A DNA stretch of 10,777 nt, taken from the NCBI GenBank assembly GCA_045652405.1, contig JAZRUF010000040.1:1-10777 (forward strand). Reading direction: 5' to 3'. Position numbers and translations under genes: made by a program. The first letter of the stretch is position 1; the number at the start of each line of letters is the position of its first letter. The notes below the pieces were generated by a model. It was not told the origin of the DNA and did no database searches. It worked only from the letters and a program-made list of their open reading frames with translations. Shown one piece after another: positions 1 to 6,464 of this stretch. This DNA comes from JAZRUF01 sp045652405 (GTDB taxonomy: Bacteria; Bacillota; Clostridia; Oscillospirales; JAAYXM01).

Positions 1-483
1 AAACGTGTATCTGTAAAGGACATTGCGGCAGAGCTTCAGATTTCACTCTCCACGGTTAACAAGGCGCTGACAGGTAAACCCGGAATCAGCGAAAAGAGGC
101 GTAAAGAGGTTATGGAGACTAATGAGGATGGCGACCGTGCATATTCCTGCATATCTGAGCTGTGTGCAAAACACCCCGAAATGAATGCTCTGTATATAAG
201 CACGGCTACTTCTCAGGAGGTTTGCCGATATATTGAGGAACATGAGCTTAAGGATAAAATTATAGTGCTCGGTACGGACGTATTTGATGAACTGAAAACC
301 GCAATGCGTAAGAATATCATGCGCGCGACCATTTTCCAAAATCAGGAGGAGATGGGAAGCCGCGCGGTGCATTGCGCATATGAATATCTTATAAAGAGCA
401 ACAGTTACGGTCATAACGATTGGGTTCCGCCTAAAAAAATTCTTGTTCCGCCGTGTATATATTATAAAGCCAACATCGAATAA
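1..483 (+). pseudogene. LacI-family transcriptional regulator, 5'-truncated by the window and internally deleted
   Basis: Reading from base 1 in frame 1 gives 160 residues with no stop until 481-483. Residues 1-40 form a LacI helix-turn-helix (VKDIAAELQISLSTVNKAL, then GISEKRRKEV), a DNA-binding domain. From about residue 40 (TNEDGDRAY) the protein is already in the C-terminal subdomain of a periplasmic-binding-protein-like sugar domain: a helix ending in HPEMNALYIST, then IIVLGTDVFDEL and an ATIFQNQEEMGSRAV segment typical of the end of LacI proteins. LacI proteins are usually about 330 residues, so the hinge helix and most of the N-terminal effector subdomain, roughly 140-150 residues, are absent without a frameshift. 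Only a few N-terminal residues lie outside the window. An intact copy would be a sugar-responsive repressor; this version probably cannot bind effector normally. It may be a real in-frame deletion or an assembly collapse. The family call is firm; pseudogene status is inferred. Confidence 0.75.
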
Positions 484-515
484 GCGGTTTATGGTCGCGA
501 TTAACATGTAAAATC

Positions 516-537
516 CCGGAAAGTGAATGCTTTCCGG
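516..537 (+). terminator. Hairpin after the LacI gene, possible weak terminator
   Basis: A perfect 8-bp inverted repeat (CCGGAAAG, 6-nt loop, CTTTCCGG) lies 32 nt after the regulator's stop. On the plus strand it is followed only by a mixed ATGTATTTTAA stretch, so termination may be partial. Read on the minus strand it is followed by ATTTT. No convincing promoter was found between here and the downstream dehydrogenase gene, so that gene may depend on readthrough. Confidence 0.45.
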
Positions 538-596
538 ATGTATTTTAACTTTATTGGAGAAACGTTTTTTCTAATTGTAATTTGGAGGTTTTAGTG

Positions 597-1385
597 ATGA
601 AATTAAAAAACAAAGTAGCTGTAATAACAGGAGGCGCATCGGGTATAGGCGTTGCAGGCACGCGTGTTTTCGCCGATGAAGGAGCATCGGTAATCATGCT
701 TGACGTAAACCAGACGGCGGGCGCTTCGGTTGAAGCGGAGCTTCGCGCGCAGGGTAAGGACGTTACGTTTATCAAGACGGATATTTCCTCAATGGATGAG
801 GTTGCCACAGCGATGAAAAAGGTTGATGAGATGTACGGCAAGCTCGACATTCTCTATAACAATGCATCGGTATTCCTCGGCGGACGTGACACGGTCATAG
901 CAGACCTTCCGGTTGATATATGGACGAAGACGCTAGCAATTAACTTAAACGGCATGTACCATTGCTGCAAATTTGGTATTCCGCTCATGAAGAAGGCAAG
1001 CGGCGGTGCGATTATTAACACTGCGTCAAGTGCAGGTGTTGTGGGAATTCCGGGGTGCGCGGCATATTCGGCGACCAAGGGTGCAACCGTTGCACTCACC
1101 CGCTCTATGGCGGTAGATTACGGTAAATTTAACATCCGTTCAAACTGCATTGCGCCGGCTGCAATTGAGACTGAAATGGTTAAGCAGAGTAATTTAAATG
1201 ACCCAAATTTTGACAATGAATTTTTCTTAAAGCAGATTACCCCGCTTCGCCGTTGGGGAAAGCCTGAGGATATTGCGCATCTGGCGTGCTTCCTCGGCTC
1301 GGACGAGGGTGCATATTTAAACGGCGTAATCATCCCGTGTGACGGCGGTATCACCATGAACGGAACCGTAAACCGCGAGAAATGA
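597..1385 (+). CDS. Short-chain dehydrogenase/reductase (classical SDR)
   Basis: This is a 262-residue NAD(P)-dependent oxidoreductase with the Rossmann fold of classical SDRs, the usual length for the family. Visible motifs, numbered from ATG 597: the cofactor-binding TGGASGIG at 11-18; D36 at the end of beta-2, which usually favours NAD(H) over NADP(H); NNAS at 88-91, a variant of NNAG; and the catalytic tetrad N116, S144, Y157 and K161 (YSATK). The C-terminal DGGIT is also typical. ATG 597 is chosen because GGAGG at 584-588 lies 8 nt upstream; an in-frame TTG at 582 overlaps that ribosome site and is unlikely. The substrate cannot be read from the sequence; FabG-like, sugar or polyol, and hydroxysteroid enzymes all share this layout. 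The nearby sugar-type regulator and amidohydrolase make a carbohydrate or small-alcohol substrate possible, but that is inference. Confidence 0.93.
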   Translation: MKLKNKVAVITGGASGIGVAGTRVFADEGASVIMLDVNQTAGASVEAELRAQGKDVTFIKTDISSMDEVATAMKKVDEMYGKLDILYNNASVFLGGRDTVIADLPVDIWTKTLAINLNGMYHCCKFGIPLMKKASGGAIINTASSAGVVGIPGCAAYSATKGATVALTRSMAVDYGKFNIRSNCIAPAAIETEMVKQSNLNDPNFDNEFFLKQITPLRRWGKPEDIAHLACFLGSDEGAYLNGVIIPCDGGITMNGTVNREK

Positions 1386-1412
1386 TTAACAAAGAAAGAG
1401 TGACTAAACCGA

Positions 1413-1447
1413 AAAAATGCCATTGTCGAATCGACAATGGCATTTTT
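1413..1447. terminator. Bidirectional intrinsic terminator between convergent genes
   Basis: A 17-bp perfect inverted repeat around base 1430 (1413-1429 with 1431-1447) has A5 on one flank and T5 on the other. RNA from either strand therefore folds into a GC-containing hairpin followed by U residues. It lies 27 nt after the dehydrogenase stop and 11 nt from the amidohydrolase stop on the other strand, so it serves both genes. Confidence 0.92.
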
Positions 1448-1458
1448 GATTATTAATA

Positions 1459-3048
1459 TTATTTGCGTTTTGCAAGAACTCTTTTGATGTTTTCAGATAA
1501 AATCTTTTTCTTATCCTCTTCTGAAATCTTTGCGTAGCATACCCATGCAAGCTGCGGGGTTGGGTCGCGCATTGGCAAATCTGAGCCGTAGAGGACTCTG
1601 TCCGCACCCACCTGCTCGACTAAGAATTCAATCATATTACGTGCGGTGGAGGTGTATGTAATTTCAAGCATGACGTTATCGTACTTCTTTGCAAGGCAGA
1701 TTGCCTTGCGTGCGGTGATATAGTCCGCACCTGTATGCGCGATAATGAAGGTAACGTTCGGGCATCTTGCGATGAGTTCTTCCATCTTTTCGGTAAATAC
1801 CATCGGACCCACGTGAATAAGAGCGGGCATATGGTGCTCATCTGCATATGCAAACCATTCTCGTGCCACGTCATCTGCAAACTCAAACTTCTGATACGGC
1901 GGATACGGCTTTATGCCGACGAATACTTCGGGGTATTTCTCGTGATAGCCCTTCCATGCATTTAAGTCTTCTTCATAGTGGATATTGCAGGTTGAATAAC
2001 CATAGAATCTGCCTGGATGCTTCTTTGCCGCGTAGAGCGTCTCCTCGTTTGCTTTTATGCCGTTAAAGGAGATGCCCGACCAGGGTGCGGTGATTATAGA
2101 GTCAATACCCAGCCTGTCCATCTTCTTTACTATGCTGTCACAATCTGAGTACATCATCAAGCAGTTATTAACGGTTTTATCGTCAGCCTCGACCATGTGC
2201 GTGTGTGCGTCAAAAACAGGCACTGAAATCGGTGTGCCTGAATCTGCTTCACGTGCGATTGAGTCAAGCTCGCACTCTGAGTCGACATAGAGCTCCAGGC
2301 TTTCAGGGTCTATGCCGAGAAGTCTGCAAGCGTTTCCATACGCGACCAAATCCTTTTCCTCTTCGCTTACATCGGCATACTCTACAAGAGCTTTCATCGC
2401 GCCCATTGAGCGAAACGGCCATGCGCTGCTGTATAAGAGACGGTCGATGCCGAATTTCTCACGCGTCATTTCAAGAAGATTATTTAAATGCATGGAGCTC
2501 ATATCAAAATAAATATTTTTGCGGCGGGATAAAAGCTCGCATGCGCTTCTTCCAAACCCCCAGCTTGCGCCATGGATGATAATTGGAAGCTCGGGATATG
2601 CCTCAGCGATAAGGTCAACTCGCTCCATTTTATCCTCATTGATGCCCGGAACAATGAGCGGGCGGTTATACTGCATAAGAGCTTCGGCTATCGGTCGGAT
2701 AGTACGCGCATTGTATGCGCAGCGCATTTCATCGCCGATTGCGAAGGCACGGACTCCGCTGTCGAGTAGGTTTTTAAGATAATTTTCATCGCCACTCTCA
2801 AGAGCTGCGGTGGTCGGGACAATTGCAATACTTACAAAACGCGGGTTTTTCTTTGCAAGCTCAAGGCATTCGCGGTTACCGTAGACAAATGAATACTCCC
2901 TTGCGGTGTTCTCCAAAACCGCCGCGCCGTGCACGCGCGCGTATTTCATATCCTCAAGCAAAATCTCAGGGTTAATCGGGTAATCCCCATCCGGTGCGCA
3001 TTTTCTTCCGACGGATGCAAGGATTTCAAAATATTTTCTCTGCTTCAC
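1459..3048 (-). CDS. Tandem-domain amidohydrolase (Amidohydro-rel family), N-terminal domain degenerate
   Basis: The protein has 529 residues, about twice the length of a usual PF04909-type TIM-barrel metal hydrolase or decarboxylase, and contains two homologous halves. The second half (about 275-529) has the family's active-site signatures: DAHTH at 280-284, GIKPYP around 380, IHVG with H412, IAHTG with H438, and GSD with D490. The first half (about 1-250) follows the same order of segments (a KNPRF helix end, IIIHG with H159, LLYSSAWP at 204-211) but has no DxHxH at its start, and alanine replaces the aspartate of GSD. The first half is probably a structural or regulatory pseudo-domain. Start is GTG 3046-3048, with AAGGAG 9 nt upstream on this strand. 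No signal peptide, so cytoplasmic. Substrate is unknown; relatives hydrolyse or decarboxylate small acids and lactones. Transcribed alone from its own promoter. Confidence 0.9.
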   Translation of the reverse strand: MKQRKYFEILASVGRKCAPDGDYPINPEILLEDMKYARVHGAAVLENTAREYSFVYGNRECLELAKKNPRFVSIAIVPTTAALESGDENYLKNLLDSGVRAFAIGDEMRCAYNARTIRPIAEALMQYNRPLIVPGINEDKMERVDLIAEAYPELPIIIHGASWGFGRSACELLSRRKNIYFDMSSMHLNNLLEMTREKFGIDRLLYSSAWPFRSMGAMKALVEYADVSEEEKDLVAYGNACRLLGIDPESLELYVDSECELDSIAREADSGTPISVPVFDAHTHMVEADDKTVNNCLMMYSDCDSIVKKMDRLGIDSIITAPWSGISFNGIKANEETLYAAKKHPGRFYGYSTCNIHYEEDLNAWKGYHEKYPEVFVGIKPYPPYQKFEFADDVAREWFAYADEHHMPALIHVGPMVFTEKMEELIARCPNVTFIIAHTGADYITARKAICLAKKYDNVMLEITYTSTARNMIEFLVEQVGADRVLYGSDLPMRDPTPQLAWVCYAKISEEDKKKILSENIKRVLAKRK

Positions 3049-3055
3049 AGATAAT

Positions 3056-3061
3056 CACTCC
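3056..3061 (-). promoter_or_regulatory. Ribosome binding site supporting the GTG start of the amidohydrolase
   Basis: The minus strand reads AAGGAG about 9 nt before GTG at 3046-3048. No ATG in frame is equally well placed, so this site decides the start. Confidence 0.75.
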
Positions 3062-3072
3062 TTACAAAATTG

Positions 3073-3086
3073 GCACATAAATGTGC
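3073..3086. promoter_or_regulatory. Candidate operator palindrome in the amidohydrolase leader
   Basis: GCACATAAATGTGC is a palindrome with perfect 6-bp arms and a 2-bp centre. It lies between the predicted transcription start (about 3093) and the ribosome binding site, a common place for a repressor operator. No regulator can be assigned. Confidence 0.5.
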
Positions 3087-3099
3087 AGTATATAATTAT

Positions 3100-3128
3100 A
3101 TTTTACTCCTGCCTTATGTATTTATCAA
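3100..3128 (-). promoter_or_regulatory. Sigma-A promoter of the amidohydrolase gene
   Basis: On the minus strand TTGATA (-35, at 3123-3128) and TAAAAT (-10, at 3100-3105) are separated by exactly 17 bp. Transcription would start near 3093, about 45 nt upstream of the GTG. A TATAAT overlapping just downstream (3095-3100) has no matching -35 at a normal distance. Confidence 0.7.
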
Positions 3129-3164
3129 TGTATTTTCTCCTAAAATGGCACCGTTTTCTATAAA

Positions 3165-3197
3165 AAATAAAGCGGCAGATTTCTCTGCCGCTTTTTT
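3165..3197 (-). terminator. Intrinsic terminator of the NhaC gene
   Basis: An 11-bp stem (3169-3179 with 3184-3194, core GCGGCAGA/TCTGCCGC) with a TTTC loop lies 15 nt downstream of the antiporter stop. On the minus strand the hairpin is followed by a T-rich tract (TTTATTTTTT), which should end that transcript before the amidohydrolase promoter. Confidence 0.88.
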
Positions 3198-3209
3198 GAA
3201 TTTGAATTC

Positions 3210-4766
3210 TTAGTCCTGCTTGCTGAGCTTTTTGTTTGTAAGGTAATGCAGGAGAACCAGCGCCGCACCGAGTAAAATTGCGGATACGCCGAGGGTTAAC
3301 CAGACATTCTTGGTGATACCTGCAACGATATAGCCTACAAAGCAGCAACCTGCAACCAGGAGTGCGTACGGAATCTGGGTAGACACGTGGTCCATGTGAT
3401 TACATGCAGCACCTGTGGAGGAGAGAATGGTGGTATCGGAAATCGGTGAGCAGTGGTCGCCGAATACTGAACCTGCAAGAGTTGCCGAGAGCGAAATAAT
3501 TGTAAGCTCCGGTGCAACCTGAGAGCAAACCGTTGCGATAATCGGAATGAGAATTCCAAAAGTACCCCATGAGGTTCCCATTGAGAAGGAAAGGAACGCT
3601 GCGACAACAAATACGATTGCCGGGATAAGAATGGTCGGAAGGCTTGATGCAGCAACCAGGTCGCCGACATATACGCCGGTGTTAAGAAGGTCACGGCAGA
3701 CACCGCTGATTGTCCATGCCAGGGTGAGTATAATAAATGCCGGAACCATGGACTTTACGCCCTGGGTAATGCTTGACATAAACTCGCGGAAGGTGATAAC
3801 CTTGCGCGGGACAAACAGCAGGAATGCAACGATGAGTGCGCCAAAGCTTCCGAGTGCGAGTGATGCGCCTGCATCCGTGTTACCGAAGCCCTCGGCGAGG
3901 GTCATGCCGCCTGCGAAGTATCCGCCGACGTAGAGCATAGCCAGTATGCAGAAAATGATAAGAGCGAAAATCGGGATGAGCAGGTCAAATACGCGACCCT
4001 TCGGGGAAACTTCCATATTTGCAAGCTCGTCAGCCGTGGTCTCCGCGCCCTCGCGGGTTGAGTCCAGCTCGCCCTTTTCGATAGCGTTCTTTTCAAACTT
4101 AGCCATCGGACCGAAGTCAAGCTTGGTAAGGGAGAGAATAAGAACCATTACGATAGTAAGTACTGCATAGAGGTTAAACGGAATTGCCTGAACAAATGCG
4201 CTCATGCCATCAAGACCGGTACCGTCCATCTGCGAGATTACCGATGCCGCCCAAGAGGAAATCGGTGCGATAATACAGATAGGAGCTGCGGTAGCGTCAA
4301 TCAAATAAGAGAGCTTTGCGTGGGAAATACGCTGCTTATCGGTTACCGGACGCATAACTGTGCCTACGGTCAGGCAGTTGAAGTAGTCGTCAATAAAAAT
4401 CAGGCAGCCGAGTGCAGAGGTTGCAAGAGCAGCGCCGCGGCGGGATGTGATTTTCTTGCTCGCCCAATCGCCGTATGCCTTTGAACCGCCTGCGCGGGTG
4501 ATAACCGCGACGAGCGCACCAAGCAGAGCCAAAAACAGGATGATGGACGCGTTGTCCCCCATCTTGGTTGCCATTAAGCTTGTGGTAGTGTCAAACGTTT
4601 TGGTCAGGACCCCGAGTACACCGCTTGCAGTGTAAAAGGAATAGATAAATGTACCGGAAAGGATTCCGATAATCAGAGAGGATATAACCTCTTTCGTCCA
4701 CAGTGCGAGACCGATAGCTATAATCGGCGGCAGAATGGACAGGATACCTACGTTGATAGCTTCCAT
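3210..4766 (-). CDS. NhaC-family Na+/H+ antiporter
   Basis: This 518-residue polytopic membrane protein exchanges cytoplasmic Na+ for external protons, or the reverse, and may act on a small organic ion pair as some NhaC relatives do. It starts directly with hydrophobic segments and has about 11-12 membrane spans, with a charged cytoplasmic loop near 220-262. Family hallmarks are visible: IFIDDYFNCLTVGTVMRP at 123-140, with the acidic pair D126/D127 in a membrane; the following ATAAPICIIAPISSW; the SMGTSWGTFG block at 395-404; and GSVFGDHCSPISDTT at 432-446. Length fits the family. The ATG at 4764-4766 has AAGGAG 8 nt upstream. It is transcribed alone from a strong promoter. The next gene is the amidohydrolase but a terminator lies between them, so any shared role is speculative. 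Exact ion specificity cannot be read from the sequence. Confidence 0.94.
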   Translation of the reverse strand: MEAINVGILSILPPIIAIGLALWTKEVISSLIIGILSGTFIYSFYTASGVLGVLTKTFDTTTSLMATKMGDNASIILFLALLGALVAVITRAGGSKAYGDWASKKITSRRGAALATSALGCLIFIDDYFNCLTVGTVMRPVTDKQRISHAKLSYLIDATAAPICIIAPISSWAASVISQMDGTGLDGMSAFVQAIPFNLYAVLTIVMVLILSLTKLDFGPMAKFEKNAIEKGELDSTREGAETTADELANMEVSPKGRVFDLLIPIFALIIFCILAMLYVGGYFAGGMTLAEGFGNTDAGASLALGSFGALIVAFLLFVPRKVITFREFMSSITQGVKSMVPAFIILTLAWTISGVCRDLLNTGVYVGDLVAASSLPTILIPAIVFVVAAFLSFSMGTSWGTFGILIPIIATVCSQVAPELTIISLSATLAGSVFGDHCSPISDTTILSSTGAACNHMDHVSTQIPYALLVAGCCFVGYIVAGITKNVWLTLGVSAILLGAALVLLHYLTNKKLSKQD

Positions 4767-4785
4767 TACTACATCTCCTTTGACT

Positions 4786-4805
4786 TTCTGCGTCTTTGCG
4801 CAGAA
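4786..4805. promoter_or_regulatory. Hairpin in the nhaC-type 5' leader
   Basis: A perfect 7-bp inverted repeat (TTCTGCG, 6-nt loop, CGCAGAA) sits in the leader between the predicted transcription start (about 4811) and the ribosome binding site (4775-4780). It could be an operator or an RNA hairpin that affects stability or translation; it has no U-tract and is not a terminator. Confidence 0.4.
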
Positions 4806-4817
4806 CTTATTTAAGAT

Positions 4818-4846
4818 AGAATACCATATATTCTTTTATTATTCAA
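4818..4846 (-). promoter_or_regulatory. Extended -10 sigma-A promoter of the antiporter gene
   Basis: On the minus strand TTGAAT (-35, 4841-4846) and TATTCT (-10, 4818-4823) are 17 bp apart, and TGG before the -10 makes the extended TGnTATTCT form. Transcription should start near 4811, about 45 nt before the ATG. Confidence 0.75.
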
Positions 4847-4905
4847 CGTTAATTTCTGTTTTTTACGCTATGATGTTAAAATTTGACATTTATGATAAAA
4901 ACAAA

Positions 4906-5973
4906 TCACACTATCCATTTGCGTGCGACCGGGATTTTGAGAAGAAGCCCGGATATCAGCATGCACAAGAGGAAAGTGCCTACAGAATAAATAGGTACCG
5001 CAATAAAAGGCGGGTAATTAATAAGCGATATGTTAAAGCCTCTGAGCGCAATGTTTAGGAAATCATGCATAAGATAAATACCGAATGTGGTTTTTGAAGC
5101 CCATGCAATCCGGTTGGATGCCTTTGCTGAGAGTGCGTTTAAACACCGCAGATTTTTAACGAATACAAACACGGCTGCACTGTATATCATGCTAAATGGG
5201 GAGAGTCCCTCGTAGAGTAAAACGTCCGTTACGGACTTAGCGGAGGATAAGTACACAGTGCCGATGCACGCGGTAATAATTGCCGCGATACCCGAGATAT
5301 AAAGGAGAACTTTTGCCTTTTTGCCGAAATTGTATTTGTTTAAATAGTGGCCTGCGAGGAAGTATCCCACATATCCGGTCACCATATGTAGGCCCATCTT
5401 ATTGAATACTCGTGCAAAATTTGAAAACGGTGCAAATTTTAAAAGAAACGGAATCACTCCCGAGCACAGGAAAAACAACAGCAGAAAATACTCGGTCTGT
5501 CGCCGCGTTGCGTTTTTGGTAAACACCCGAAGAAGCGGGGTTATAAGGTACAAGCCTGCTATCAGGTAAATAAAGTACAAGTGGAAATGTTCGTTGCCGT
5601 ACAAGATTTTTTTTAGTCCGAGTACGATGACGCTAAAATCAAACTTGCCGGTTTTCAGCCAGGCAGTAAACGCCGGATAGACCTCATATAGAAGTGACCA
5701 AAGGATAAGCGCGACTATCAGGCGCGGGATGCTTCTTGAAAATATCTTTTTTGCGCTAACTTCCCTTTCAGGGTCTAAGAAGAATATGCCGCTTACCATG
5801 AAGAAGACCGGCACTGCAAAGCGCGCTGCGGCGGAGATAATATTTGATTGCCGCCAGACTGCGGTACTCGGTGGGCACGCGGTGAGAATATTCGCAGTTG
5901 CGTGAATTACGATTACGGCAAAAATTGCGATTATGCGAAGTATATCGGGGTATACAAGCCTTTTCTCACTCAT
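4906..5973 (-). CDS. Acyltransferase family 3 integral membrane protein
   Basis: This 355-residue membrane protein belongs to the acyltransferase-3 family (OatA/WecH/NodX type), which transfers acetyl or other acyl groups to cell-surface sugars. The start is diagnostic: YPDILRIIAIFAVIVIHA at 8-25, containing the conserved D/R pair (D10, R13) and the membrane histidine H24 believed to be catalytic. About ten hydrophobic spans follow, with FAVPVFFMVSGIFF near 60 and a late IYLMHD segment, both common in the family. There is no extracytoplasmic SGNH domain, so it is the single-domain form. ATG 5971-5973 lies 2 nt after the stop of the upstream gene, implying translational coupling; an earlier in-frame ATG at 6004-6006 would overlap the upstream gene. 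The acceptor glycan is unknown. I saw no clear terminator before the nhaC promoter region at 4847-4905. Confidence 0.88.
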   Translation of the reverse strand: MSEKRLVYPDILRIIAIFAVIVIHATANILTACPPSTAVWRQSNIISAAARFAVPVFFMVSGIFFLDPEREVSAKKIFSRSIPRLIVALILWSLLYEVYPAFTAWLKTGKFDFSVIVLGLKKILYGNEHFHLYFIYLIAGLYLITPLLRVFTKNATRRQTEYFLLLFFLCSGVIPFLLKFAPFSNFARVFNKMGLHMVTGYVGYFLAGHYLNKYNFGKKAKVLLYISGIAAIITACIGTVYLSSAKSVTDVLLYEGLSPFSMIYSAAVFVFVKNLRCLNALSAKASNRIAWASKTTFGIYLMHDFLNIALRGFNISLINYPPFIAVPIYSVGTFLLCMLISGLLLKIPVARKWIV

Positions 5974-5975
5974 AT

Positions 5976-6314
5976 CTATTCCCAATCCTTCCATATTTCC
6001 GGGCAATACCCGACCGTCGCCAGTTTACCGTTTCTGACAATCGGGGTTTTGAGGATGCCCGGATTTTCCATTAGTTTATGGATTATATCCGATTCATATG
6101 CCAGATGCGCGATAAATGAGTTTTCATACTCCTTTGACTTTGTGTTTATCATATTTTCAAGCCCGACTGCCGCGCGTACGGACTCAAACTCGCGCGGGCT
6201 TAAGCCGTAACGCTTTAAATCTATCATCTGGTACTTGATGCGCCGTTCTTTGAAGTAGCGTTCTGCCTTCTTTGTATCAAAGCATTTTCCGCTTCCGTAA
6301 ATTTGAATATTCAT
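5976..6314 (-). CDS. ArsC/Spx-family thioredoxin-fold protein
   Basis: This is a 112-residue protein of the ArsC/Spx/YffB family. The N-terminal beta strand and active-site loop (IYGSGKCFDTKKAERYF, with C11) lead to the typical ERRIKYQMIDL strand. The C-terminal KTPIVRNGKLATVGY block has the cis-proline P91 and R94. C11 is followed by FDT, so the redox CxxC of Spx is absent; a lone N-terminal cysteine resembles ArsC-type reductases or uncharacterised clostridial relatives. A genuine arsenate reductase role is not established, and there is no arsenite pump or arsR gene nearby. ATG 6312-6314 is chosen with GAGG about 9 nt upstream; an in-frame ATG at 6354-6356 lies upstream of the predicted -10 box and cannot be on the transcript. 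It is the first gene of a two-gene operon with the acyltransferase. Likely cytoplasmic thiol chemistry or stress response (inferred). Confidence 0.85.
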   Translation of the reverse strand: MNIQIYGSGKCFDTKKAERYFKERRIKYQMIDLKRYGLSPREFESVRAAVGLENMINTKSKEYENSFIAHLAYESDIIHKLMENPGILKTPIVRNGKLATVGYCPEIWKDWE

Positions 6315-6333
6315 TAATTCATACCTCATCTTG

Positions 6334-6350
6334 CAATGTTGACAACATTG
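6334..6350. promoter_or_regulatory. Candidate repressor operator overlapping the ArsC-like promoter
   Basis: CAATGTTGACAACATTG is a perfect palindrome with 8-bp arms around base 6342. Counting one mismatch per side it extends to 23 bp (TT/AA outer pairs). It overlaps the -10 box and covers the predicted start site of the ArsC-like operon, where a bound repressor would block RNA polymerase. No cognate regulator is encoded in the window. Confidence 0.65.
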
Positions 6351-6375
6351 TAACACATTATTAATAACTTTTCAA
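6347..6375 (-). promoter_or_regulatory. Extended -10 sigma-A promoter of the ArsC-like/acyltransferase operon
   Basis: Minus-strand TTGAAA (-35, 6370-6375) and TACAAT (-10, 6347-6352) are 17 bp apart, and TGT precedes the -10, giving the extended form. Transcription would start near 6340, about 26 nt before the chosen ATG. Confidence 0.78.
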
Positions 6376-6429
6376 TTACGCCTTGAAAACGAGCGGATTT
6401 TATTCCTTAAAAAAGAATAGCTAAAAGCA

Positions 6430-6458
6430 TTGCACAAAGCCTTAACCTGTGTTAGAAT
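6430..6458 (+). promoter_or_regulatory. Extended -10 sigma-A promoter of the hydrogenase-maturation operon
   Basis: TTGCAC (-35, 6430-6435) and TAGAAT (-10, 6453-6458) are 17 bp apart, with TGT before the -10. The predicted start is near 6465, about 155 nt before the first start codon. It is divergent from the ArsC-like promoter, with about 55 bp between the two -35 boxes. Confidence 0.75.
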
Positions 6459-6464
6459 GTACTC

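Noticed and set aside
43..507. A 154-residue open frame on the minus strand over the LacI gene
   Set aside because: The opposite frame has clear LacI helix-turn-helix and sugar-domain motifs; this one resembles no family.
582..596. TTG 582 as start of the dehydrogenase
   Set aside because: It overlaps the GGAGG ribosome site that serves ATG 597.
484..596. A separate promoter for the dehydrogenase
   Set aside because: TAAAAT at 509-514 has no acceptable -35 at 16-18 bp, and other pairs would start transcription inside the ribosome site.
6354..6356. Upstream in-frame ATG for the ArsC-like gene
   Set aside because: It lies upstream of the predicted -10 box and adds residues not typical of the family; 6312-6314 has a ribosome site and the canonical N-terminal strand.
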